Below, in pieces: positions 45,001-57,500 of a DNA stretch of 64,000 nt; position 1 is the first letter of the stretch; each line of letters starts with the position of its first letter. The translations under genes and the position numbers were made by a program. The notes beneath the pieces were generated by a model. It saw only the letters and a list, made by a program, of their open reading frames with translations. It had not been told where the DNA came from and ran no database searches. Source of the DNA: Stratiolaelaps scimitus (Eukaryota > Arthropoda > Arachnida > Mesostigmata > Laelapidae); contig JABWDB010000004.1 in the NCBI GenBank assembly GCA_019614645.1, positions 4,216,001 through 4,280,000 on the forward strand, read 5' to 3'.

Positions 45001-48000
45001 TGCCTATTGCCCTCCCGTCCCGCTCCAATGAAACAGAAATCAGAGATACCAAAGCCGCCATAATCAACCATTTTTAACCAGGTCTCACTTACCACCACCG
45101 CGGCAAGCCCGATGCCCTCCTCCTCCAGGAAGTCAGTTAGAGTCTCGAGTTGACCCGATTTTCTCAGCCCTCCTGTCCCAGCATTCAGATGCAGCGCTGC
45201 AAAGTTACTAAAGGCCGTTGTTCTCCCACCATTCAAGCCTGGGACTAACAATTCAGCATCTCCTTGCCACTTCTGGCAATCACTCACATTATAACAATCT
45301 GAGTTGGGTAAATGAACATTTGTCATATTATATTGTTACTTTTCTTATTTTTGCCCCCGCTCCCATAGTAAAAACTGCACTTATAAGAGGCTGTAGAACG
45401 CGCATAAGGTTTTTTAAGTGATTGGCAGCTCGAGGACTCATCGCATTTAGGAGACGTAACAACGGCTGCATTGAAATCGCCATGTTCCCTCCTCTAAAAA
45501 TGCGCTTTTTCTTCGGCGCCGACTTCCGTGGTCCCGACTCATTCGTCGCCGGTCGCTTGGCTGCCTGTGGACCCGGTTTTATCTTCACCTGCCGTTCGGC
45601 CGCCTGTGGTAGCCGCGTCATGCCCGGCAGATTGACTCTTGTCTCCGATCCAGAAGGCGTGTCTAAAACTAGCGACCGTACCACTGCAGCGTACGAAGGC
45701 TGAGACGTTTCGGCGGGAACAGCGGGCACTGACCCCGTTTCCGGCTGCGGGGGGGTAGACGGAGTATGCACTACCGCGACTTTGCGAGCCTCAGGATGGT
45801 CCGCTCTCAGCTGCTGAATCAATCTACACTCCATCCAGGCCTTACGCCTTTCAATTTCACAAGCCCGCAGCGGGCAGTTCGGAGACGACGCCGAGTGTGC
45901 TCCCTTGCAGTTAACACACCGTGGCGCATTTCTGCACTTGTCCATAAGATGCCCCGCTTTTCCGCATCTCTTACATGCTACCTCATTCCGACAGAATGAG
46001 GCGATGTGACCAAGTTGTTGGCATCGAAAGCAAGCGATGGGGGTGCCCGCATGCATCACGACCTTATGGGCCCTATAAGCAAGAAATACCTCTGCAGGCG
46101 GAATTTTGTGGAATTGCAATAGTACGCGATCTGTTGGGAACTCGCGGAGCTCCCCATTAACGCGTTTCTTTATGCATTCACGCTTGACGGTAGTGACACC
46201 TACTTTCTCCAATGCTACTAGGATTTCATTCTCCGAGAAACCCCTGTCGACTTGTGTGATTCGTGCCCAATATTGTTCCAGCTCCCTACACTTCGCTATT
46301 ACCGGAGTATTAAGCAATTTGGATAATTTTAACACTTCCTTAGCGTGCTCCACAGAACCCACCCACACAAAAATCACGTTAGATTTCGATTCTGGTCTGG
46401 AGAAGGGGAAGAGTTTGAATACTTCTCCACACAACGCCAGCAGGTTACCATCAAAACTTTCGCCCACGAAAGTGACCGCGCCCGTTTTGTCACACCTCTT
46501 TTCGACTCTCTTCGAGATAGCTACCCGAAACGCTCCTTTGACCGTCCCCACTTTGTTTTCACGCATAGCTTCAATCTCCAGTTTGATCTTTTGGATCTTC
46601 TTAGACGTGCTCCTGTTTACGACCGTATTCCATCCGTGTTCATGATCTGCACCATGCTCGCAAGCTGTCACTTCCCCATCTATGTCAATGGGTGTCTCTA
46701 TTTCATTGGTGTCTACCGGTGCACTGCTTATCGGCGCTTGTGCGGCTGTTGCTCCGTCAGCTGCAACGCCGTTCGCGATAGCCTTCTTCGTTACGCCAAC
46801 CGCGACAGCATCGATAGTCGTCTTGTTCGCCTTGGCATTTGCTGCCTTCGAAGGTTTTAGAACCCCACCGGTCAATATAGGCTTATTCCTTGACTCCTTC
46901 GATGCCGTTGCTGTTGTAGCAGCCGTCCTCCCCATTACGGGGCTGGTACTCAGCCGCTCCGTTCCTACCACAGCTGTCGGGGACAAGCTTTCTGAGCACA
47001 ACAAACAAAGCCTTTAGCCAGCAGCTGATAGGTACTTTCACCGCCCTGATAGATTTAAAAAGCCCCAGATGCGCGGTACGTCAACGCTTGCAGGAGAAGC
47101 TTCGCTTTCGTGACGGAGATTACAGGTAATACATTTAAGCGTAAAAACAAACCATGACAAAAATAACGAAGATAATATGGCAATATGTTTATAACACGTC
47201 TCATCCAAGCCAATGACGACCAATGGTCGTTCTCGGAACCAGTTGGGCAATCTTTCATAAGACGGACCCGTTGAATACAAATGTACAACGGTGGCGATCG
47301 TACCCGCCGTGCCATGGTACTGGACACGTACGTATGACTTCGTTAGAACTCAGACCCTATATCCCTGCTAGTGCTAAATACTGCTGTCGAAGTGTCATGA
47401 AACCGTTTGTTGTGCGATATGAAAAGTCCCTTGAAAAGGACACACAACTAAATCTTCAACAATAGCAGCAGCAGCAGCAACAACAAGAATAACACCTACA
47501 TTTGCTACCATACGAGTGTTCTCGTTGTGTCGTTTACCAAACAGCATTCGCTGTTTCGTGACATTCAACATTGTACACAAAAAAAAAACAGACAGTAATC
47601 AGCTAAGAAAGGTATTTGTCGACGAATTCACCCCCGCGAGTTTGTATCTATCCGAAAGATCTCTAATCATCCTACGCGGATTTTTTTTTACGCATTTATG
47701 ACTTCGAGACGGACACACAGACACACAGTCAGACAGACAGCGACACCATTGTTGATAAATATATATATATACCGATGGACGCGGAAAACTGCCTGAATAA
47801 AACTGACGGACAGATGTATGTATAACAGAGTTGAACGGAATCACTACTGGTATATCATACCGTAGCGCGGGACAGGTCCGGCTGTCGAGGCGGTCAGAAG
47901 CAGTCTAGAAGCTGACACGCAAACCCGTGCAAACATTGACCGAGAAGCTCCAGATTGGAGCAATGAATCGTCAACCCCCGATGCCCCCTTTCCCCCGGGG

Positions 48001-48476
48001 GAGGGGGCACTGATTGCGGAATTCGATTTGGCTCGCCGTACAGCAAGGGACCGCGGAAGTGAGACCATATATTGAAATAAATATTTCGTGTAAAGGTCAT
48101 TATGTACAAAATTGCATTCGATGCTTCATAGAGGGTTAATTAATATTGGATATAGATAGATAGATTGCAAGTCTTACTGTAATAATACTAACACGCACAT
48201 GCGCGTCTTGAGTGAATATATTATTCGGATTTTTTCTCGCCTGTTTGGTGCTTTGGATCTGAACGACAATGTTCACAAACCGAAACTAGTAACTACTGCC
48301 CGTCATCGATATGGCTGGTCTGGCCGTTAAGCGTATTCAGTACGAGTGATGCGGGGAGCTTGCTTGAAAACAATTTTAGTTTCTCGTTATGATTTCATTC
48401 CGTGTTTTGGATGTTCACTATGGCCTGCCGATGTATGCGTGCATATTTAAAGACACAATATATAATATAATTGAAC

Positions 48477-48572
<96 letters not shown>

Positions 48573-51500
48573 GTATATATATATACATATACATGGTCAT
48601 CTTTGACAGAGTGAATCGTGTAATTAACCATGCTTAATAGACAATCACACAGTGGGATCACCTCCGAGTGAATGTACAGGTTTGTCTCAACTGTATCTCA
48701 ATCAAACGAAATCAAAAAGTAGGTGGCAATAACGACCATAATTATTGCAACCTGACCAGCACGCGACAAATCGGTTTCGAGTAATTTAACCTAGAGCCAC
48801 TTAATATGGCTCATACATGAGCATACATATTAGCTCGATAGATTCAAGTGTTTTAAATTGTTGATTGCTAGCCTCATTGACGATATATGATACGATTTTA
48901 TGCGTGCCAGCTTACACGCGGCTTCGCTGACTACGTAACACTTCCATGACACTCTTGCAACGGAAACGCTACGAATATCGATAGTTTAGTTGACCTCACG
49001 ATCGGTCCCAGGAGGGACTAATACATTGATATGCTTTTACGTTCTAGACTTCAAATTAGCCGCCTATTAAGCTGTTTGCTACCCAGACTAATGCGATTCT
49101 CTCGGTTCGATTTTGGTCGAATTTCTGCCGGACCAAAATATCCTTAAGTTGGTTAACGGCGACGATCGAATAAATTATTGTTACGATCCTATTAGTATTA
49201 TTATTATTATATTCTGGAAGAATCATATATATATATATATTTGCATACATACATTTGGCTTGAAATAAGAGGCAACTCGCGATGTCATTATCGTCCAGCC
49301 CCATCAGCGGCGAAGCAATTTTACTACTATAGGTACTCCAAATGAATCATGTGCCAACATATACAAAGCGATCGCTTGTCGAGCACCATCTCAAATCTGC
49401 GTAACACAATAGGGATCATGAAAGGTCGGCTGGCTTGGGCTAAGATTGTGTCTCGTTGCGGGCACAGAAAAATAAACTAAGAAGATGAGAGCGCACATAA
49501 CATCCAATTGTTTTTGCGGCAGAGGCAGCCTACGTCAGTCTCGATGGATAGAGACCTTTTCGTGTAGTGAAATGCATTCAGAGATCGCACTGACCAACTC
49601 TGTTTGAGTTGTGAACTCGCAAGCACCACGACAGTGTTTTTGTGCCGAACGGCAACAACTTATGAATGGCAAATGAGCAAAACAAGTGCATTGGCGAGAC
49701 GGACAATCAATCTGACAGTGATATCGCTCGCTGGAAAACTAACGACAATTTATTCAGGAACGATTAGCAGTCATGATTATATACGACACATCATGAGCGT
49801 GGTGGCATGGACGGCTAGTTCTCGGGTTAGAAAAGATAAATCTTTGCCTTTACATGTGTCGTAATAAATGAGAGAAAAAAAAACCATTGGTGAAAGCTTA
49901 CATTCGCGAGCATCGTCTCGAAATGAAGTGCATCCTCGAGTTCCTTCCTAGTCTGGTTCGTAGCCTTGGCTCCAAGGAGGGAGGCCGCTTCTGTCATAAG
50001 CTTGAAGTACGCCTTCACAACGGAATCCGATATTCCTGAGGCATGACATGCACACATGCGAAATATATGTGAAATATGGTAAAATACTTTTGTATAGTCA
50101 CTTACAAGTAATTTCTGACGTCTCTTCGACGCCGGCATCTCATACGTTCCCTCGCACGATCTCTAAACTAATGTATAATAACATCCGGTAGATTCGCCGA
50201 TTCAAGTGAGATCTGCACACGCACCTTTAAGGAGATAGGTCCGATCAGGTAGTCCAAGGGTTGCCTGATCGAGGTCGATGAGGTGTTTCGTGTTGTTACG
50301 GAAGTCAGGGATGACACTTAGATCGAAGATGATGTCATGCGAGTAGCCGAGCTTTCGGAATGTGATAATTGTCTGCAGCCAATCAAATGAGGTGTTGCCA
50401 TTCCAGTTGGAGCCCTCCACGACGGGCCAGCCACCCAGCTCCCGAAGAACCTTTAGCACAGGCTCCTCGCCTAGCTTGTCCAGAACGCCTAAATAAACAA
50501 TGGATCGATGAACAATGCACTAGAGACGGCTGAGCACGAGCGTGCACTCGATAGATTAGCACATTCTTATTTCATGTTGTATATTACATTTTTTAAATTA
50601 AAACAAAATAATAATATCATTATTATCTGTTTATACATTTCGTCTGCTTTTTCATGCTTATTAGGTATTTGGTTGAACCATAACCGTGTTGAGACTTCAA
50701 GAAGCATTACAGTAAAGTTTGGCTTGTCGTAAAGTGGCGATTTACTGCTAAACATAACGCAAATTGCTTTCTCAGGAGAGATGGGCACTTCGAAGTGAAC
50801 ACAAGCGACCGGTACTAACTGGTGTTCACGCAGCTCTGGTAGAGGTTCTTGAGGTTAATGACGTGAGCTTGATCCTTCTTAGGGTCGACGGGCTTCTCAA
50901 CGACGACGCGCAGCTTGGCGTCCAATTCATCCTGGATAAGCGAGAACTGTGTGATGGATGACTTGTCGTCAGGGATCGATTGCCTCTATAAGATGAACAG
51001 AACGGTAAGAAGAGGCCACCGGTTATTATTGTGTAACAAATTTGTCTATGCCCATGCGAATGAGTGCGTTCTTTTACTCTACTTCGTCTACGAGCAGGCC
51101 AACAACAACAATAAGCAGTAAGAAAACATTGGAAGTTTCGAGATCGTGTCGAACAGACGAAGAACTTGTAGGAGACACCTCCCGTTAGGGAAGGCTAGAT
51201 ACAATATTGCGCTGATATCTATCTATGCTGTGACATGGGTATCTAGTCGATAAGCGAACCCATAGGCGCAACCCTCGTAGTGAGTTGATCGCATAGATTG
51301 GAGAACAGACCCAGCCGAAGAAAACCTATTCACGTTTAGGTAGAGTAGCACAGAGATTCATAAACAACATAAACCTGTGCACAAACTAAACCAAGACGTC
51401 ATCCCCGCAATGTTTGGAGCCCCACTGTACGGTGAACACGTGCAAATACTTTGCGTCGTCCGAAAGTTCAATCCCTCGCCGCGCACCGCCCCTGGCAAAT

Positions 51501-54500
51501 GATACCCATATCTAGACATTATCTGAAACAAATTTCGATTACCCTATAGATTTGATTACACCCTAACATCAAATACACGATTTGTTCCGTACGCTGTTTA
51601 TCTTCACTAATACTATCTATGAAAAAAACTCGTTCAGCAATTGATTGCCGAAATGGACTCACAACGATTGTCCAAAAAGGTCTTTCTCTCTCTCGCTCTC
51701 TCCCTCTGTACCCTTCATGGGGATGTGAACAGCAGCATGAATATCAAAGTGGTCAAACGGGCACTTGCAACGGGGGTCCTGCTTTCAATTTCGTTCCTGC
51801 CCCCCCCCCATCTGTGCTCTTCGCCGCAACAGTTCAGGCCGGTTCAGCTGCAGCATTTCATCATTGCAAAACGTACGTGTAATAATCTTTATAGCAAGCG
51901 GCAGCTGCAGCAACAGTGCGCAAGTGTTATTAACGCTGGCTGCCATGCACGCAGAGCAACGTAAGCGGGCTACGAGCGCTGGCCAACGTGGGGCCGAAAA
52001 AAAAGTCTTCCTTTGTTCTTGAATTTCGTGTCGGGCCTCACCTCCTACCTCGGGCCGCGTGCGGGTATCGATGCGCCTCTCTATCCATGTGTGTGTGTGT
52101 GTGTTTGTGTTTGTTTGCTTGTGTGTGTGTGTGTGTGTCGACTTGTTTGTATGTGTTCGCGCGTTGAATTTCCCTTCGGCTCGTCTACTCGTCCTTTGCC
52201 TTTGCGCGCTATCGTTTCAGCGTTTGGTTAGAGCTGGGGCCATGGAGCTGGTTCGTCTCGTTTGCCTTGCACGTTTGCCTGGACGACGACGACGACGATG
52301 ACGACGAGGCTTTTGGTCAGCTTGATTGACATGTCAGAGGGAACGCGTTACCCCGACTGATAGACGAGGCCCGAGCAGCCAAAGTCAAGGTGGCGATAAA
52401 ATGGCGACGCCGATGTTGGTTGGACGACCGCTGACGATCAACCGCTGACCGCTGCTGTCGCTGCCGTTGCCGCCGCCGTTGTATCGGCTACCTACTGCGG
52501 CTTCAATTACTACTGCCACTAGCACAATGGTTACTAAAGCAGGGCTGTTCTTATTGATGCTGTTATTATTGATACTGCCACTGTTGTTGTTTCTCTTCTC
52601 GTCTTGTCTTTCCTCATCCATCAGCGCCGCGACGAGATAGGATCGTTTGCAAAAACCAAATCGCGCGAGCAACGGCCACAATGTCGATTGCTGCTGCTGC
52701 TGCTGTTGTTGTTGTTGTCGCCGTTGTTGCTAAACAATTTGTGGCATAATTGTTGTTTGACTACTGCTTAGCAAAGTAATCGCTATCTTCATCACACTGT
52801 AATAACGGGCACGCCGACGAATCGACATAACGGCTGCACCCAGGTACTTCACAACGGTTCACGCACAGAGACGTTCGTATCAGACACCCAGACTCGTACA
52901 GACTCACTCTCAGCCATTCACATCAGGGGACACCGATGATGATAGCAGCTTATTGATGTACGAGGCGACTGACGGCGACTATGACACTGCAAGCAGATGC
53001 CGAACGAGCAGTGAACAAAGTAGCGAAACACAAAATAGTATTTAGCAAGGTCAACTTGGACCACCACCAGCATCAAATGTAATTGTAGTAATAGAAGCAG
53101 CTGCCGGGTGGTGGTATTCTAGGTGAATTAGTATGAATGGTAATAATAGTAATATAAAGCTTGGACAGCAAAAGTTGACCCAGTATTGTGATGTGCTATA
53201 GACACAATATCACATGGTGTTCACGCACATGCTCTGATACGATGTAATATAAGGACCAATATACGTTTAAGTGTTGTTTACGTGCGCAATGCTCCGATGC
53301 AGCTGCGTGTAGTTTCGTGATTTGGATCAACAACAAGAAAGCAAATCGATGTGGGCATATCGATTATAGATGTCATAAACAGCATAATACAATGTGCTCA
53401 GATGGCGGGAAGACAAATGTGTTCTCTTGAGTACTTTCAGCTTATTCGGTGACGACCATGACATGCAAGCGAGACTGATTTCGGGGGATTCGCCTAGCGA
53501 CGAAATGGCTGCTTTGGATATAATCGGTACGGATATTTAAGGCGGTTGTTATCGGTTACACGAAATCGAATATTTACGATTTATGACAAATGCATGGTAC
53601 ATTGGGGTCGTTACCATTAGCCTAAGGGTTCAGTTGCCGACTTAATGATACGCGCTACAAATGATATTCTAATCTTTAAAAGGTGCGAGATTGACCAATC
53701 ACGTGACCTGGACCGGTGACATTCGAAAGCAAGTCATCGACTCAATCGCCAATCAATCCGGAGGACTCCTACAGCAAATCAAATAGATATACATAGTGAA
53801 GGAGACACATGTCGTTCACGACATCTATTAAATCGGCGATACTGACTCGAAATACTGGCGGGTATGCTTTGCGTCGCCCGAACAAGTGGATATTATACTT
53901 TTATTGTATTCAATTTGTATATTATAATCCACCCCTAGGTGTTCGTATGCTAATGACAAACTATTTGCAAACAACATCACTCAGTATTAGTGAAGTCACA
54001 CCACATTATATGCCAGTATATATTGAGGAGTTACTTTCATATTTAGGTCTGTTTGCGGCCTGTCACTCAGATAAGCTGCAGTCACCGAACTGCATATTTG
54101 AATTATATGGGTGGCGAATTATACGACAAATTGACGGCAACATATACTTAAATTTAATTAAAAGCAATTTCACACACGTTCAACCGGCCGCGGTGCGTAT
54201 AAAACCGATAGCGTTACTGTGTCGTCAGCCACACACCTATGATTAGCATCAGATGTGACAACCACAACCAACATGGTCGACCACAAACATAACATCCGTG
54301 CCATCACTTGGGTCACTTGCCGTCACAGAAAGAGGACGGCGCTGCGGGAATCGTATGCATCATATGTTGAACTGTCCGCCTCCTTTAGTACTTACTCACC
54401 CAGTGGCACAGTTACCTGACAAATAGGGAATGGCCTGCATTCATCTGGGGGCATTTGTTTGCTCGTATTGTCGATACTCATGCCAATATACACGCTCTAT

Positions 54501-57500
54501 AACTAATCAGTTCATCTATGTAAAAGGTCGACATACTCTGAATGACTTCGCTGATTGCCCAGCGATGTACGACAAATGATCGCGAACTGCGTTCGATTAA
54601 GCGGTCCTTTACGTCTACTCCTCTATTCCTGTATTCTATTCTTGTCTTTGTGTCATTACTTTGTTTGAAGCATTTATTTCGTGAAGCAGTAGTGTCTGTC
54701 TTAGAAAACGACGTCCCCTGTACGTTGACTGCGTTAATCGTAACGCTGTCAACGTTGTTGGTGTGTTATAGAAATACGAGATTACGTATACCTTATCGTA
54801 AACTCATCATAAATTCCACCTATGATCATATTGCGCTGGTTGATTGCACTGTTATATTTAGCGTAGCACCAATCAGCCATGATTTGAAGCTCAAAAGCAA
54901 CTCTGTACAATGGAGGCCCTCTTGCCCAGCTGGTTTAGACCAATACGCTTCAGTAACGGAACATAAAAAGGTGCAACTATTGTAATTGTCGAATTCGTCT
55001 CTTGCTTCTTGTCCACAAACCTGTATCCATTGGCCACAGGCGAATTGGTAGAAGTCGGTACACGGGTCTGTGGTGGGGTCCATGTTTTCGATGATCTGTG
55101 CCGCGGCCTTGACACAGCCAGGTGTCAGGCAGAGACCTTCGTAGTCGGCCATAGTAGCCTTTTGCAGGTCAGCCACTGATGACGCGCTATTCGCAGATCC
55201 GGCAGCATTAGGTGATCCCGAAGGTGGCGCAACCAGCCGGCCCACCGCTCCCGGGACGGCCACATCTCGTTGAGCTGAAGCGGAGACGAAAAAGCATAGG
55301 CAGCGTGCTAATTGATGATCTAATTAAATCTACAACTGCGCCAGCAGTTGAGACCATGATACGTGCAAAAATCTAATCAGCGGAAAAATTATCAACTTGT
55401 TCTATAGGATGTCTCAGGTAGACGAAATTAAAAACCTGAGTTTTTCCGTCCAGTATGTCAATATCCGAGGCAGGCTGATCAGGCTGACTCGAAAGAATAG
55501 CAACAATATAGCTCTCTCCTTTGCCATTTCATCGAATCGCGTCCCGTTGTTTGTGGTAACAATAATGGTGAACTCCTCGTTCATTACGGCTGTACGCGAA
55601 TCGTCGGGTAAATTCGGCGTACCGAACTACTGTGCAATCTAATCTAGATATACTCGATATGCCGAAATCTGTTTCCCGCATAGCTGTCTGTACTAAGTGC
55701 CAAAGAAAAATCCTAATGAAAGTCTACGTACAGTATTGAATAGTAATATTTCGCCATTTTCCAGGTAACACCAACGAACTGAACGTCGGCGTTCCACGTG
55801 CTGATCAGACAAACGCTATATCACCATTGAACCATCGAACACATTGAAGGGGTGAACGCACTTCGCTGAAAGGAGTCATCTCTCTGCCCAGCTTCCGACC
55901 GCTGCCGATGCACATGATGCAAATGTGCGAACAACCGAATTAGAACTGCCATAACGCTATCCGTGATTTGGTAAGCAAATCGCGAAACACTCCAGTACTG
56001 GGACATTCCAGTACAGCGACAGAGTGGATAGATTTAAAATTTGAACACTGGCATGAGGTGAACTCAAATTCACAGCACAGAGTGATTGACCCGACCGATT
56101 CTAATCACCTTTCATTGACCCAGAAGAGGGAGAAGATATTTCTACAAATCGAATACAATTGATCGCTCGTTTTTGGGCCCGTACGTCTCGTCGGCAAATT
56201 TATAATACATTCTTTCTGCGCAGGCCGCGCGTATTCTAGTTTTTTTCTTTCTTGTCGTAAAATGATAAAGGCGGATCGATCAAAGGTTTTGCCCGTTCAA
56301 TAGGTGTCGCGCAATACGTGAAGGTTCCCTGATGCATCGTATTAATGAGAGGAGGCATCGGCCTAAGTGTGGTGATAATCGAAACACAGTCCACGGGTCC
56401 ACTGGACGATTGGAAAGGTTTTTCTCCAACGGGTTTGTTCTGCATCCATCCATCCACCTGGTCATCAACCAATCATTAGGGATGATCGGCTGTCGTTCAT
56501 GACCAAGGACGAGCTGTTCCCAAGCTGGGTCGGCCGTAGTGAGATCGTACCCGGATTGGAAAGGAACTCCCAGAGACAAGTCCTCATAGATCCTTCGCGG
56601 CCAGATGGCAGTGACCCCCCAATGATGATAGAGATCTGTATTTGTAGTCGACATCGATATCAAGCACTTTTCCCATGTCGCCCCCAGCAGTAAACGCTTA
56701 CGGCAAGCGGCCTTGCTGATAGAACGTTTTTAGGGCTCCAGGGAACAGTGTAGCAGCAATGACTGGTGTACAGTGGTACGGTTTTATGCTCGTCTTCATT
56801 TTGTCAGATATAATCGACCGATATAATTGTAAAAAGCTAAATAAAAATACACAATCGACTGCGCTCCTCTATTATATACGGCCTTTCCAGGACGATTTTT
56901 TTTCAAATATGAAAATCGATTGGACTTGGGAAGCTATTCAAGACTAGTTGTTATTTAAATACGACTATTATTTGAATAGTCCGTCACCTCTAATTACACC
57001 CCTCGGTTTACACTGCACTACTAAACAGCAGTATTCAATGGGATACCGCGTTTCATTTATTGCGTCACTACTTTTTTTTGTCACCCTGTATGAATGCTCA
57101 CTGAATGTTTCTCTTCTTTGCAATCTGCTGAATTTATTCATGCGGCCGCCTTCTTCCGTTATGGCAACAGGATGACGGCGAGATAACGTGTTATAATTAA
57201 CTAGTATTACTTTATATAGCACAGCCTATAATATATTTTACACATACGGGACCATGACACAACACTCTATGATAACGCAAAATAAAATGGAGCCAAAAGC
57301 TCTACATTTTCTAGAGCTAGTCGTAGTAAATGCGGCAATTGCGATATATCATGTCAAATCTATTAACGTATTTACTACCAGGCATGAGAGAGAGAGAGAG
57401 ATTATTTACTCTTAGCATGCAAGAGCAAAATGTAATACGGAGTAATTCGCTATTACTGGGTAAACTGCTTATAACCTTGCCAGACCTTGTCGTGCTCGGA

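Larger units (their letters stand above)
42148..47013 (-). mobile_element. Jockey/CR1-type non-LTR retrotransposon (LINE) with two intact ORFs
   Basis: A two-ORF LINE on the minus strand in the fifth coding intron of gene C, in the same direction as the gene. Its 3' end follows ORF2 and shows AATAAACATTTG followed by a tail of tandem TTTGAA units (42148-42169). ORF1 is a Gag-like zinc-knuckle protein and ORF2 an endonuclease-reverse transcriptase without RNase H. The 5' boundary is unclear: ORF1 is closed upstream by TAA at 47014-47016, and I saw no convincing target-site duplication. With both ORFs free of stops and frameshifts, this is a young copy that may be competent. Confidence 0.85.
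47017..49901. other. Gene C fifth coding intron, 5' side of the LINE
   Basis: Holds (TA)n runs at 47758-47771, 48478-48590 and 49224-49240, and the inverted match to gene B at 48380-48470. A CCCC/GGGG-rich stem lies at about 47982-48008. No gene recognised. Confidence 0.4.
50986..55020. other. Gene C intron between coding exons 2 and 3
   Basis: A 4.0 kb intron without recognised coding. It contains simple repeats: (TG)n 52088-52138, (GAC)n 52281-52308 and CTG/TTG runs 52689-52730. About 52.0-52.8 kb is richer in G+C and CpG. Two plus-strand open frames (53809-54246 and 54542-54985, 145 and 147 codons) have no recognisable family features; the second begins as 5'-overlapping intron sequence, and I do not call either a gene. 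Confidence 0.4.

Noticed and set aside
46936..47004. Start of LINE ORF1 at the upstream end of the open frame
   Set aside because: The codon there is TTG, not ATG. The first ATG is at 46935.
47024..47033. GCTGATAGGT as the 5' target duplication of the LINE, pairing with GCTGACAGGT at 42132
   Set aside because: One mismatch, six extra bases between it and the tail, and it would leave almost no 5' UTR. Chance is not excluded.
48389..48637. Ile-Tyr repeat proteins in the long (TA)n array
   Set aside because: They are translations of a microsatellite and have no coding support.
53809..54985. Two plus-strand open frames of 145 and 147 codons
   Set aside because: They lie in a gene C intron, have no recognisable motif, and neither has a counterpart in genes A or B. 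Chance frames in this base composition are as likely.
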